From: Buxus sempervirens
Lineage: Eukaryota > Streptophyta > Magnoliopsida > Buxales > Buxaceae
Reading direction: 5' to 3'
Assembly: GCA_947561395.2 (NCBI GenBank)
Contig: OX387184.1
Location: forward strand, 57,161,197 to 57,225,196
Length of the DNA: 64,000 nt
Below the pieces are notes generated by a model that worked only from the letters and a program-made list of their open reading frames with translations, was not told the DNA's origin and did not search any database. Positions 34,917 through 45,500 of the stretch are shown one piece after another (the stretch's first letter is position 1; every line of letters starts with the position of its first letter). The position numbers were made by a program, and so were the translations under genes.

Positions 34917-37900
34917 TGTAAAACCCCAAAATTTTTGGTATTTATTTTGAGAAATAATTAATATAAATTATTTCTTTATGTGGTGGACTTTCAGGTGAAC
35001 AATGCACAAGGGCAAGTTGGTAAATTTCTTAAAGGTTGGATTTAGCTAAACTAAGGTAAGTCAAGTTAGGATACAATTTTTAATATTCAATAAGTAATAT
35101 GTAATAATTTTGTTAACTATTAGTGGTACAAATATTTCATTTAAAATTTGATAAATCAAAGTGTTAAAAGAGAATAGGTTGTTGGTGTAGGTGATATGGT
35201 GGTAAGGCACCACACTTGATCAAAAATAGCATGCAAACAGTTTTTAAAAACGTATGGTTTTGTTTTGCTGTTTGCTGAACGTATCATATGCTTTATCTCC
35301 GGGAGTTACCAACAGTTACAGTTTTGGAGAAGGCAAAACAAATGGATGCAACTCAGATCTAAGAATCTAGAGAGAGTGGAGAGATTTGTTGGAGAAGAAA
35401 GAGGTGGTCACCCACTGCTGTTGGAGAAGAAAGAAGAAGACATTATTCAGTAGAAAGTGGAAATCGTTCAAAAGAAAAAAAACCCAGATTTTAGACCAGT
35501 TCGTGAGGACTTCTAGGCGTGGAAAATATTGGGTTTCATTGCTGGTTTTTGCAGAAGACGAACTCCAGCAATCAAGAGGCAAGTAGCCTTTCAAAACATC
35601 ATGTTTTTTTTTTTGTTGTGTTTGTGACCATGTAGAACTTAGATTGGAATGTAACAAGTGCCCAATTTCTGTTCATGTTTTAAACATCTATTCTATGAGT
35701 GCTGTTGGTTTATGGATTTGACCAAATCTGGGTGAGGTTGGATATATTAGTTGTTTAATTTATCACTTGTTAATCATGCTAGACATGTTTAGAATGGAAG
35801 CATCTGGTTCCAAAAAGAATAACTAGAATCTACCGAAAAATCTGGAGAATGGAACAGCAAGTAGCATCTTCTATAATTTCTGATTTCATGGGGTTTTATG
35901 AACGTATAGAAAGGTAGAATTGGATTAAACGAAAACCACATTTCCAGGTTCTGTTTTGGCGTTTATATTTTGTCTTAATAAGACTGTTTAGAATATCTTT
36001 ACAGTAGTTTAAAGATGGTCAGTTAGATGGTACTTTATGTAAGTAGCACCTTCAAGAAAATTTTCTGTTTTTGTTTGGGTTTTGTGATTATTAGAAACAT
36101 TAGATTTGTGTTCGAATGAAATCAGAAATTCATTAGTAAAAGATGTCTAACCTATGAGCCATGATAATCTGGTTCTGAAATGGTTTCGAAGAGGTATGTT
36201 GGTGTTCATCAAATCCTAGGTGTTGTACTAGAAATTGTTTGGAAGATAGGAAGATGTTACTGGTGTGAGAGAAATGGATTTACACAGCCTGAGTGCAGCT
36301 AATAGTCCTGGCGACAATTTTTATTATTGGGCGCTAACCTCAAAGAGGTTAGCACTAGACTCAAAATGACTTGGCACTTAGGGGTTTGATCTGGCGCCAA
36401 CCTCACCAGGTTAGCACCAGATGGTGCAGATTAGTGCCACACATTTTTGTAAAGAAATTTACAGCAGTTTGATACATGAGAGTAACCTGGTTTCCAGCTT
36501 GTTAGACCTATTCAAATGAGTTTACAGAAGATCAAAATAACACCTGGAGTTATAGATTTCAAGTGAAGTTCAAATATTAGTATGGATTTGGGATTTTTGA
36601 TGAAAAAGTATTGATAAGAATACCTATTGTAATTGTTTGCAGCAAATATGGTGACTCTTTAAACTTATGATGTTATTAACTTAGTAGTTGCTGTATCTGA
36701 GCTACGTAGTGATAAATCAAGGTTTTCTGCCATATTAGAAACCTATGGTAATTCCTTATAGACAATAAATTAAGGAGAAGCTTATGTTGAGAATATATGG
36801 ATAAATGAGCAAAACCTGATTTCTTGCAATTAAAGAGCAAATTATCATATCAGATTTTCTTTTTATATATATATTGGTTTGATGAGACTTCATTGCTGTT
36901 GGTGATCTGCAGAAGTTTTTGAGCATGAGTGGTTTAACACTCAATTAGTAAAGAAATATCAAATTCTGCACCTTAAGATAGGAGGACCAAGTTGTAGGAA
37001 TTATGGGACTGTTTTAATCTTACATTAATATTGCTGAATTTTATTTTTACCTGAAATGTTTTACTTATGAATTCTTCACGTGTTCATTTATTCCGGGGGA
37101 ATGATATTAAGAGTATTTCTAAAGTAGTATTAAATGCTGAAATATTTTTATTGGATGGTTTTAATGAGTACACGAAAACGAAATTGATATTGTCCACTAC
37201 AAAATGTCTTCTTTTATTATAAGCATGGTTATTAAGATAAATTTACTCGATATACGATATCTTTTACCTAGTACTAAGGGGAGACTTAGTGTGGATCCAC
37301 AGTCTAGTTGTAGTGAATTTGTATATTTTGTTTGGATTTAAGTCTGGGGTTCCTTCATGCGTTTCCTCCATGATGGAGAGGCCTTCCATGAGGGAAGCGC
37401 TGCAGCAACTCCGTTTCCACCATGATGGTGAGGTCACTTGAGTTTTCCACCATGAGGGCGACGATATTGGATGTTCGAGCTGTTGCAGTGTTAGACTGGA
37501 TTGTCTGGAACTCTAGTGCTTAGCCACACAAAATAGACGAACTTCATGAGTCCCAATATATAATGTTTTTCCGAAATTGTAATTGTCGATGTATTTCCGA
37601 GATTAGTCGGATTAACCGAGATTAATCGTAACTTAATTGATTATAACTTGTGCATGTTTAGAATTGTTATAACTGTCACTACAAAACTGTTCACTTTTAC
37701 CGGCGGTTTTAAAACCGCCGGCGAAACTAAAAAACCGCCGGCTTAACCTTTGCCGGCGGTTTTAAACAACGCCGATGGTCCTCCTCGCCGGCAAATGTAC
37801 AGCCGCCGGCAAAAGTCCGCCCTCCTTGACCACTTTTTTTGTAGTGTGTATTTTTGTGCATGCATTGCTACTTGCTGAGATAGTCGTATCTCACTGCTTT

Positions 37901-38218
37901 GTTTTGTTTTCAGATTTCAGCGAGGACGATACCGTGGGGGTTGATATTCCGGTGGACTATCCGGAGTATCGTGAGGAGGATTATTTTATTGAGTAGATCT
38001 TAGTAGTTGGTTTTACTTACTCTAGTGAGTTTTATTATGAACATTGTATTACTTTTGAATAGTGTTTTGGGAAATTAGTGAACCTTAATTTCATGCATTT
38101 GAATCTTTATATTATTTTATTTCATGTTTTCCCTTACTCTGTTGATCCTGTGGATTTTTAATTAACCTTCGGGTACGGTTTACGGTTATTTTACGTAACC
38201 CGGATCCGGGGCGTTACA
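34917..38218 (+). repeat. 3' LTR of the Gypsy element (3.3 kb)
   Basis: Starts TGTAAAACCCC right after the polypurine tract and ends GCGTTACA. It contains a 170-bp CACTA MITE (37677-37846). A short open frame after a TTTTCAG acceptor-like site (37913-37996) encodes the acidic peptide VGVDIPVDYPEYREEDYFIE. A pair of palindromic phrases lies at 36331-36421. Most of its interior (about 35110-37290) has no counterpart in the 5' LTR. Confidence 0.85.
37677..37846. mobile_element. CACTA-type MITE, 170 bp
   Basis: Begins CACTACAAAA and ends TTTTGTAGTG, a 10-bp terminal inverted repeat of the CACTA (En/Spm) type. It is flanked by the 3-bp duplication TGT (37674-37676 and 37847-37849). The body consists of CCGGCGG/CCGCCGG subterminal repeats. 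It is not autonomous. Confidence 0.92.
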
Positions 38219-38223
38219 ACTGC

Positions 38224-39389
38224 TGAGAAAGAAATTTTGGCAAATTCACCACTCTCTCTTGAATTATATACTCCTAACATCCAAATATAGAGGCTATTTA
38301 GTTATTTTTAGTATTGCTAGTTTAATGCAGACATCAAGATTTTATATCATAGAATAAGATTTTAGGATAATATCTAGGGTGTATAGCTTTCCTTTAATCA
38401 ATTGTTCTCTAATATGGGTGCTTGGTTCAATGCACATCTGGTCAGGTGGTGTGGTCTCTTAAAGTATTATATTTAAGAGGCCTTTGTTTGACTTGGAACT
38501 GGAGTTAAATTGTTTCTTCTCTATGTAGATACTTGTTTGAAGGTGGATTTAGAATGACTGGTGTCCCCTTAGAAGTTTCTTTTTCATGTAGACAACTTCT
38601 CTCGGCAAAATGATGATCGTGAATTATGTGTTAAGTGAAAAGTGATCAATAACAACATGCATGCCATGTGCTAGGTGGATAGAGGATACCTTAATTTATA
38701 CATGAAATTATGACGAATGTGTGGCCTCTTTTTAAAGAAGACATGCCTATGTTAGCTTGCACAGGGTAAAATAGAGGATACCTTTACATGCTGGGATTAC
38801 AAGTAAGATAGATGGAGGCGGGAACTATTAAATCAGTGCTTGAATCCGTTTCTCAAGGCTCAAATCGAATTAGATTGAAATGCAAGCTACTAATCATTGT
38901 GAACAAATTCAAAGAAAAAAAAAAAAAGACATGAAACAAAAAATTTGTCAAACAGATTATAGGCATTAATTAGTAAATTAAGTTAAACGATAAAAAAGAA
39001 CACATCAACAAAAACAAATGAATCGTCAAACATTTTCATAGAGGCAAATAGCTGTGCTTACCTGAGAGTGATGGCCGTGCCAGAAGAATACCAGAAAATC
39101 TGAAGCCCGCAGAAATGGATGTTTGGAGGAGTTAGGAAGTAAAGAGAACCGAGAGGCATACTTTCCATTTATGTGCTTCGCCGCTTGAGTTTGCTTCCAT
39201 TTTTTTTTTCCACAGAATACGATTTGAAAGTTTTTAATATAACACAAAAATTAATGGATATAGATCCTATATGTCAAAATTGTCTGCAAAAAAAAGGAAG
39301 GTGAAAAAGAAAAGTTTTCAACTCATGGATGCCATAAGGCAACAGAAGAACTAACTCTAGCTCCCAAAAGCTTGAACCATTCTGTAAAT
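38224..39389. other. Helitron interior right of the Gypsy element
   Basis: AT-rich DNA with no recognised gene. 38537-38607 is a second copy of 28261-28332. Confidence 0.4.
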
Positions 39390-39788
<399 letters not shown>

Positions 39789-40086
39789 TTATGCGTTTTG
39801 GTTTGTAATTAGGCTGCCACATCACAGATGACGTGGAGTTACCATGGTTCAGACTTCAGTGCTTTAAATTTGAAGCTCTCTCGTGAGTTCTCGCAAAACA
39901 CCACTGGGTTCTTTGAAGATATGTGCCGTAACAATAATTAAGGACGACGGGGTTCCATAAAGATATGCGTTTTGTTTTGATTTGTAAATGGAAATCCGTT
40001 TTTTTTAAAATATAAATTCTCCTAATTAGGGACGACCAAAAAAGAACCAATCCACTTTTATAAGTAGTAGGATAGCTAGCCACAGA

Positions 40087-42083
40087 ACTGAACTTGTGTT
40101 GAGTTCAACAAAACTGAACTTGTGTTGAGCCCTAACATTAGAGGCAGAGCAAAAGGCAACATATGTAGAATCTTTGGTGTTAGGGCCAAAACCAAATTCC
40201 ATAAGTACCTGGGCATCCCTTTCCCTAACAGTAGAATCAATGAGGATTACTTCTCTGATCTTATTGATAGAATTCAAAAAAGATTATCTTCTTGGAAATC
40301 TAAGCTTCTTAACCAGGTGGCTAGATGTACTCTTGTTAATTCTGTTTTGATGGGTATGCCTTTGCACTATCTCTCTTGTATTAAGATGACTAACAATGTT
40401 TCTGAAAAAATTGAAAGGAAATACAGGGACTTCCTATGGGCAAAACAGAATGGAGAGAGAAGTCTCCACACAATAGGATGGGAGAAAATTGCCATGCCGA
40501 AATCTGCAGGAGGTCTGAACATAAAGAAAGTGAACCTGTTCAACTCGGCACTTCTGGCCAAAAGAGCATGGGCAATGGCAAAGAATGAAGATAGCCTGTG
40601 GGTTAGACACTTCAAAGCAAAATATTTTCATAATTCTGAATTCTTGCAAGGACAAAAGAGAAACACAGATTCAAAGATGTGGAAGCAGATGGTGGATGTT
40701 AAAAACATAGTAGTGAAGGGGATGAGTTGGAGAATTGCTAACGGAGAATCCATTTCAATCCATGACCTGAGTTGGCTGCCCAAGGAGGGCTGTGATCATG
40801 TCCCCCCCAATCTCCAGCACCACCATCAAGTCACGACTGTGGCAGACCTGCTGCTACCTCACACGAGAGACTGGAACATCAAACTCCTTCAAGAATTATG
40901 GCCTGAGTCCTTGGTGCAAAGCATACGAACCATTCACATCAGCCACAGCAGATCAATGGATGAGGTAATCTGGAGAGAAGGTAAACACGGTAAGTTTTCA
41001 GTTAAAAATGCTTATGAGTTGTTAATTGAAAATGAGGAACTAAGAAGTGACAAGACATGGTGTAGGTTATGGAAGTTGAAATGCCCGCAGAAGATAAGGT
41101 TTTTTTTGTGGAAAGCCATCCATGATGGCCTTCCTACTAACGATCTTTTCCAGCGCAGAATTGGGACCATTGCTCATGACTGTGTCCTTTGTAGAGAGAG
41201 ACCTGAGAGCCCCATGCATATGTTTACAGAGTGCCATTTCACAAGAGCCCTGTGGTTCGCCTGTTCAGGAGGAAGGCTGGATAGCATTCAAGCAAGACCT
41301 AGCATCAAGCAATGGTGGGATGACAGAGTGGAGGAAGCAGAATACGAGGAAGAGAAGATAGTGGCTTGGGCGAACTGCTTGTGGGCTGTATGGAAAGAGA
41401 GAAATAAGGTAATCTTTGATGGTCAGAAGGAGAGCATTGACTCATGTGTGCGTTTTTGGAATATTTTACAGGAGGACTCGATGAGGATAATCAGCACCAC
41501 AAGACAGAAACCCAGGCAAGAAAATGTTAGCATCAGATGGATAAGGCCAGAAGGAGACAGAATAAAGGTCAATGTGGACGGAGCCTCTAGAAGTACCCAT
41601 TGTCACGCGGCATGTGGAGTCATAATAAGGGGAGCTGAAGGGGAGTTTAAGGCAGCAGCAGCAGTAAGATTGGGGGTGGCCTCAGCGTTGATTGCCGAAG
41701 CACATGGCATGCTTGAAGGAATCAAGATGGCAAAAGGTTTGGGGTTCACCAAGGTTCAAATGGAAACCGATTCTGCTACAATTGCTACTCTCATGAACAA
41801 GATCAGCGAGCCTCTTCCATGGACTATTGCGAACATCATCGAGGAAGCTTTATTCATTGCCTCCTCCTTCAGTTTTTTTTCTGTTTTGCATGTGTATCGT
41901 GAGGCAAACGAAGTAGCTGATCGGTTGGCTAACTTCGTGATTGATGATTTCTCTTGTGTGTGGGTTTTTCGTCCGCCCCCTTTCTTGGGCCAATGTCTGG
42001 CCAAAGATTTCATGGGAGGGGCGACTGTTAGATTTGTAAACAGTACTCTATAAAAGTTTTTTCCATTTTCCTATCAAAAAAAA
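40087..42083 (+). mobile_element. 5'-truncated LINE with poly-A and a 17-bp TSD
   Basis: Flanked by identical 17-bp repeats GGATAGCTAGCCACAGA (40070-40086 and 42084-42100) and ending in an A8 run. The left junction carries a 17-base phrase (ACTGAACTTGTGTTGAG) twice, at 40087 and 40113, as often seen at LINE 5' ends. The target duplication begins inside the Helitron terminus, so the LINE is younger than the Helitron. Confidence 0.93.
40122..42053 (+). pseudogene. LINE ORF2 C-terminal half: RT thumb, zf-RVT, RNase H
   Basis: An open frame of 643 codons with no internal stop but no true start. It enters within the RT (SPNIRGRAKGNICRIFGV, KYLGIPFP). Next comes the RT thumb (NSVLMGMPLHYLSCIKM), then the zf-RVT finger (CPQKIRFFLWKAIHDGLP, CVLCRERPESPMHMFTEC; about residues 310-370). 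Last is an RNase H domain with VDGAS (D about 486), AEAHG, METDS and EVADRLAN, the four acidic positions of the family. The catalytic RT motif (F/YADD) is upstream of the truncation. It is typical of plant L1 elements with a C-terminal RNase H. Confidence 0.93.
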
Positions 42084-42100
42084 GGATAGCTAGCCACAGA

Positions 42101-42870
42101 TACTAACAGATCAGAGTTTCAAACCTAGCTTTCTTTAATCTTTATTTTTTACGTAAAGAACGAAAATATCCTTTTGGGTCGTCTTCAAAGCCACTTCTGG
42201 GTATGTGGTCACCCGACCTACCAGGAGCTTTCATCATCTTCACATCAGTCTTTGATTCAGAACGATATAAACGCCAGGCCACGGCTACCACGGCTGCCAC
42301 GGCTGCCACTATAGCTGCCACTCCAGCTGCTTTCAGTATGCCATCCTTCTTCCAACCAGCATCTCCTCCTCCCTTCCCATCAGAAGAAGCCATCAGTTCC
42401 TTGGCAAGAAAGATTGTAAAGTCTCTCACCTCCTGTGGAAGGAAAATGCATGGGTTGCATGCTTATAACGCAAAACTTTGGATAGATTGACACAAACTTC
42501 TTAAACACCCCTTCTCAAATTCAGAATTACATTCACCTCCCCAATCCGAATCTTAGCCTCCAAGAGAAGGATCAAATATTGACAAGGAACGGCTCTCAAC
42601 AGAAACTTTTATTATCATGCATGTATAATGTATGTTGAGAGACTTTTATTAGCCTGTGTCATGTATACACTTAATACGCATATCGAAAGGACTAAGCGAG
42701 CAAGCTAAAAAGACATGAATTGAGTTTATAAAACAAAGTTTACAAAAACGTAAATTAAATGAAAATATAATTTTTGATAGGATGGCTTGGAGAGATAAGA
42801 TTTGTGTCGCCAATCCCACTTTTATGGGAACTGGCTAATAATGATGATGATGTATATACTTAACCACTAA
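42101..42870. repeat. Block 1, continuation of copy B after the Helitron and LINE
   Basis: Resumes the repeat interrupted at 22318 and matches 54160 onward and 60040-60378. It contains small gene B2. The similarity to copy A (19067-19490) fades near 42868, where a MITE lies. Confidence 0.85.
42142..42393 (-). CDS. Small alanine-rich membrane-protein gene, copy B2
   Basis: Open frame of 83 codons: MASSDGKGGGDAGWKKDGIL, then the hydrophobic stretch AAGVAAIVAAVAAVVAVAW (one probable membrane helix), then RLYRSESKTDVKMMKAPG and an Arg/Lys-rich tail ending YFRSLRKK. Predicted topology is a short Gly/Lys N-terminus, one helix and a basic tail, with no signal peptide recognised. Unlike A and C, the upstream sequence lacks a good TATA box (GTTATAAGC instead of CTATATAAGC) and its promoter side is rearranged from about 42440, so expression is doubtful. 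Function unknown. Confidence 0.5.
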   Translation of the reverse strand: MASSDGKGGGDAGWKKDGILKAAGVAAIVAAVAAVVAVAWRLYRSESKTDVKMMKAPGRSGDHIPRSGFEDDPKGYFRSLRKK

Positions 42871-43277
42871 GACTGTATTTGGAATCCTGGATTTGGGGAG
42901 AAAAGAAAAGAATATACTAAAATTTTTCTTTTTCTTGTTTGGTTTAGATGAAGAAAATGAGATTTTTTTTCCCTCTTTCTCCAATGTAAAAACTTTTCTC
43001 TCCAAAAAAGTAGGAATTTTGAAAGAAAAGACAATTCACCATCACTTAATTATCACTATTTACACCACCCACCCACCACACCACTAGCACCATCCACCAC
43101 CACCACCACTACCCACCATCACGCACCACTATTTGCCACCACTGCCCATCAACACCACCATTTTCTTCTCATTTCTGATCTCATCCAAACATCGGAAAAG
43201 AAAAGAAAATTAGTATTTTTTTTTCTTTTCCTTTTTAGCTTTCTTTTTTTTTTTCCTCTCCGGCTCCAAACACAGCC
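42871..43277. mobile_element. PIF/Harbinger-like MITE, 407 bp
   Basis: Terminal inverted repeats GACTGTATTTGGA and TCCAAACACAGCC (imperfect) with the 3-bp duplication TAA (42868-42870 and 43278-43280). The body is pyrimidine/purine-rich with a CAC-rich stretch (43070-43160). Confidence 0.65.
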
Positions 43278-43611
43278 TAAGGGACAATTGATTTCTCTCC
43301 GGTTTCCTCAAACAATCTCTCGAACATGCGCTAATAATGCGACACGCGTCCAAGAGGAAAAAGGTAACGTCTTCAACGTTAGCAGTGTTAACCAAACCTT
43401 TACCCTTCTTATTAAATAAATATTTTTTTTCTAAACCTTTACCCTTTTCCTTTCTCTGACACAGACAAATCCTTTAACCAAGCCCCACTTCTCTTCATCG
43501 TCTTCTCCATTTCCTTTGCTTTTAAACCATGGTATTGGCAAAAATCTAAAAAAAGAAGAAGAAGGTTCCTTGCTCTTCTTCATGCTACACGAGCTTGATC
43601 TTGAACAAACT
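43278..43611. other. No gene recognised
   Basis: Short stretch between the MITE and the Copia fragment, AT- and pyrimidine-rich, with no feature I can support. Confidence 0.4.
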
Positions 43612-43992
43612 TCAATATTCAATGATATATTTGCTTTGCCGTAGGTGGAGACTAGCATTTTCACTTGAGACTTGAATTCCAAGGAAAAAACCCAAGGTGC
43701 CTAGATCCCGCAGCTTAAACTCAGATTGGAGATGAGTGATAAGAGATAAAATAAATGATGGATGAGTCCTAGTAATGAGAATGTCATCCACGTATACCAA
43801 GATAAAAATCTGCACCTCGGACTTGTGATAAGTAAACAAAGATGTATCAACTGAGGAGATAGTGAAACCATAATCAACAAGGCTGTGAGATAATCGAGTG
43901 TACCATGCACGAGGGGCTTGTTTAAGGCCATAGAGAGCCTTGTGGATGTTTAAATGATTTATGATCAATTAACACCATATTTTTTTATTAGG

Positions 43993-44665
43993 GATTGGCG
44001 GGCCGTGCTGAGACTTTTATAAAAACGCATACTCGAAAAGATGGCACGCCAATCAATGATGAAGCAGCCGACAAGATAGTAAGTTATTTCCTCTTATTGT
44101 AGGTATACTTGTAGCATACGAATAACTTTATTAGCATCTATTTTGATAACTCAATGATTGCATAAATATTTTTTTCAGGATCAAATGCGCACTATCATGG
44201 AACAAGGCACGCCAGATTCGACAGCCCGAGATGATGTATATACTCAAGTCATGGGGCATGACACACATGGCAAGGTGCGGTGTTGTGGGTTAGGCCACAC
44301 GCCCACTAGGCTGTGGGGTGGTAGTGCATCCTCGAGTACGTCATCTCGGTATGTCGATATGGATGAATTTAATAGGATGCGAGAACAATTGCAACGTACA
44401 GAGGAGCGGCTAGAAGAAGAGATGCGACAACGACAAACAATTGAAGCAACTATTGCACAGCATGCCAGAGAATTTGAAGAATTTAGAAACTTCATGATGA
44501 GTAAACGTCAAACACAGGTATTATATAAATGCCTTACAAAAATACATATAGCACAAATTCATATCATCTTTATATTTAAATACCACACTTAACGATCTTT
44601 CTTACAATTTATAGTCTCCTAGCGAAACTTCTGCAAATGATAGTCCTCCTCGGGATTTTAGCTAG
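43993..44665 (+). pseudogene. C-terminal exons of a CACTA-type plant transposase protein
   Basis: Three exon-like pieces with consistent GT..AG borders: about 43993-44078 (AETFIKTHTRKDGTPINDEA), 44179-44517 (DDVYTQVMGHDTHGKVRCCG, then GHTPTRLWGG, then a coiled-coil RMREQLQRTEERLEEEMRQR) and 44615-44665 with a stop. This matches the C-terminal domain of the plant transposase (Ptta/En/Spm) family, including the conserved Thr-His-x-Arg-Lys-Asp and Gly-His-Gly-Lys-type motifs. The upstream exons are missing. Confidence 0.8.
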
Positions 44666-45019
44666 ACAGACATGCGTTCTTATTATTTGAGGTGAGTAAC
44701 ACAAGATAGCTTCGGTTCTATATATATTAATTTTTTTTGGCTACTTATAATTTTACTGACGCATGATTCATTGTTATTTTCATGCAGGGCTATTAAATTG
44801 ATACCAGTTGCAATTTCATTTGTGGAAACCATTAATTTACTGTTCTTTAGTTTAATTTATATGACGTGAATGTTCAGAGTATTTTAATTTTATTAGAATT
44901 TCACTTTCTTCTGTGTAATTGTTTTGCTCCATTTGTTATAAAATTTGCTACGAAATGAGATATTTTACAGGTATTTTACAGGATTTTCGGTCAAACTAAT
45001 TACGGTTTTTGTATATGCA

Positions 45020-45500
45020 GGTAAGGCTTTTTAGCGGCGGTAATTACCGCCGCTAAAAGCCAGAAGTTTTCAGCGGCGGTAATTACCGCCGCTTAAAACT
45101 AGAGTCGCATTTACCTATAGACATTATTAGCGGCGGTAACCACCGCCGCTAAAGGTATATAGGAGCACGTGAGGTTATTAGCGGCGGTAGATACCGCCGC
45201 TAATGTATGATACTAGCGGCGGTAACTTTTACCGCCGTTAAAAATTTCTTATTAAGCGGCGGTAATATCCGCCGGTAAAAAGCCCATTTTACGGCGGTTA
45301 TTACCGCCGTTAAATTCCCGCCGCCTATTTCTCCGAAATAGCGGCGGTAATCTTGCTACCCGCCGTTGGAGGCGTCGCTGATTCGTTTAGCGGCTCCATA
45401 TTAAGCGGCAGTAGAATTTACCGCCGTTAAAGCTTTAACGGCGGTAATGTGATCTTTACCGGCGGGACTCTACCGCCGGTAAAAATCGAATTTTTTGTAA
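45020..45500. repeat. CACTA subterminal repeat array (GCGGCGGTAA motif)
   Basis: About 20 copies of a GCGGCGGTAA unit and its reverse complement TTACCGCCGC alternate over 480 bp, many paired as hairpins (for example near 45030-45055, 45070-45095, 45130-45150). Subterminal repeats of this kind are transposase-binding sites in CACTA elements. The same AGCGGCGGT core appears at both ends of the element at 48759-51607. Confidence 0.8.

Larger units (their letters stand above)
29230..38218 (+). mobile_element. Ty3/Gypsy LTR retrotransposon, Tekay-like, 9.0 kb
   Basis: Termini TGTAAAACCCC (29230) and GCGTTACA (38218) are flanked by the 5-bp target duplication ACTGC (29225-29229 and 38219-38223). 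The order is 5' LTR, decayed primer-binding site (GGTATCAGAG, about 30075), gag, pol, polypurine tract (34905-34916) and 3' LTR. The C-terminal [15 protein letters not shown] motif and the domain order PR-RT-RH-INT are those of Tekay-type chromoviruses. The LTRs are very unequal in length (about 0.84 versus 3.3 kb). It is inserted within the Helitron. Confidence 0.92.

Noticed and set aside
43070-43160. CACC-rich tract resembling a satellite or CRISPR-like array
   Set aside because: Irregular short simple-sequence DNA inside a MITE, with no regular repeat-spacer structure; CRISPR is not expected in a plant nuclear genome.
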